Assembly (NCBI GenBank): GCA_963739045.1
Contig: CAVTYY010000005.1
Location: forward strand, 496,001 to 560,000
Reading direction: 5' to 3'
From: Halobacillus_B sp963739045
GTDB taxonomy: Bacteria > Bacillota > Bacilli > Bacillales > Halobacillaceae
DNA length: 64,000 nt
The position numbers were made by a program, and so were the translations under genes. The notes under the pieces are model-generated. The model saw only the letters and a list, made by a program, of their open reading frames with translations. It was not told the DNA's origin and did no database searches. Numbering within the stretch: position 1 is the first letter of the stretch; each line of letters starts with the position of its first letter. Below, one piece after another: positions 63,694 through 64,000 of the stretch.

Positions 63694-64000
63694 TTAGGTT
63701 CTAACACGAGCCTTTCTGTTGATCATTTTCTTTTGTAAAGAAAGCATCCGGATCAGTAAAAAAACCGCTCCTGTTGTCAGACCAATAATCAAGCTCATCC
63801 AGTAGCCGTAGGGACCAAGGCTAGTGTAATTAGCAAGTAGATATCCGCTTGGTAAACCGATAACCCAGTAAGAGATAAACGCCATGATTAACGTAATATT
63901 CACATCTTTGTAACCGCGCAAGATCCCTTGAATCGGCGCACCAACGGCATCAGAAAGCTGAAAAAAGATGGCGTAAAAAATGAAATTCTTCGTTAAAGCA
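63694..64000 (-). CDS. MATE-family efflux transporter, 5' part outside window
   Basis: The last 102 residues of a multidrug and toxin extrusion protein, open to the window edge. FQLSDAVGAPIQGILRGYKD is the conserved C-terminal-lobe helix 10 region of MATE proteins. GYLLANYTSLGPYGYWMSLI and two final helices follow, ending in a basic tail (KMINRKARVRT). Exchange of cations for drugs is inferred from the family. No terminator is seen before the repeat cluster. Confidence 0.85.
   Translation of the reverse strand, partial: ALTKNFIFYAIFFQLSDAVGAPIQGILRGYKDVNITLIMAFISYWVIGLPSGYLLANYTSLGPYGYWMSLIIGLTTGAVFLLIRMLSLQKKMINRKARVRT

Overview
The window is a chromosomal segment of a spore-forming, low-to-mid G+C member of the Bacillaceae. 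The gene order is that of the Bacillus subtilis gsaB-bcp-perR-ygzB-ygxA-rrnD-trnD region followed by queG-yhbB-trmL-prkA-yhbH. Sporulation and germination genes, strong AAGGAGG ribosome-binding sites and frequent GTG/TTG starts agree with this. A moderately halophilic genus such as Halobacillus is my best guess from protein acidity and general resemblance; the genus is inference, not proven here.

Layout. 1-7.8 kb: a cut-off FUSC-type exporter, gsaB, a small K+ channel with a doubtful 5' end, bcp, a 2-hydroxyacid dehydrogenase with a cobalamin adenosyltransferase, perR with two PerR-box-like sites, ygzB and ygxA. 7.8-14.5 kb: a complete rRNA operon (two promoters, 16S, 23S, 5S, processing stalks) and 15 tRNA genes. 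14.6-26.1 kb: accessory zone with a truncated AraC regulator between small palindromes, an MFS/TetR efflux operon with two operator-like palindromes, a DoxX protein behind two Rex-like sites, a TetR/ABC exporter operon, a secreted protein paired with a Tyr/Gly/Ser-rich protein, a large FUSC protein and several tiny membrane proteins. 26.3-35.3 kb: tRNA-Gly, an ABC-class ATPase, queG, ogt, yhbB, trmL, a Gly/Tyr-rich protein, a Ser/Asp-rich lipoprotein, and lipM-lipA. 35.7-49.9 kb: prkA, ppx, ppk (with a PhoP-box-like array), odhAB (with a cre site), a MifM-like sensor peptide with yidC2, and yhbH. 50-64 kb: proC, ydbST (with a sigma-W-like promoter), a purine permease, a gerA-type germinant receptor operon, a LysM-CAP protein, a nupC-type nucleoside transporter, a frameshifted aldehyde dehydrogenase, a cluster of long-hairpin repeats and the 3' end of a MATE transporter.

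The strongest regulatory reading is the mifM-yidC2 unit at 46.75-47.83 kb. A membrane leader peptide with a C-terminal acidic cluster precedes a YidC gene whose Shine-Dalgarno sequence lies in a 17-bp hairpin that also contains the end of the leader. This is the architecture of the B. subtilis translation-arrest sensor, with a diverged arrest tail. Other readable controls are PerR autoregulation, PhoP control of polyphosphate kinase, CcpA control of odhAB, sigma-E-like promoters for the now separated prkA and yhbH, and a sigma-W-like promoter for ydbST. Intergenic spaces carry at least three copies of a roughly 190-bp long-hairpin repeat plus fragments, and two to three copies of a small ccgaacgatgatg palindrome. 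I saw no CRISPR array, prophage or complete insertion sequence.
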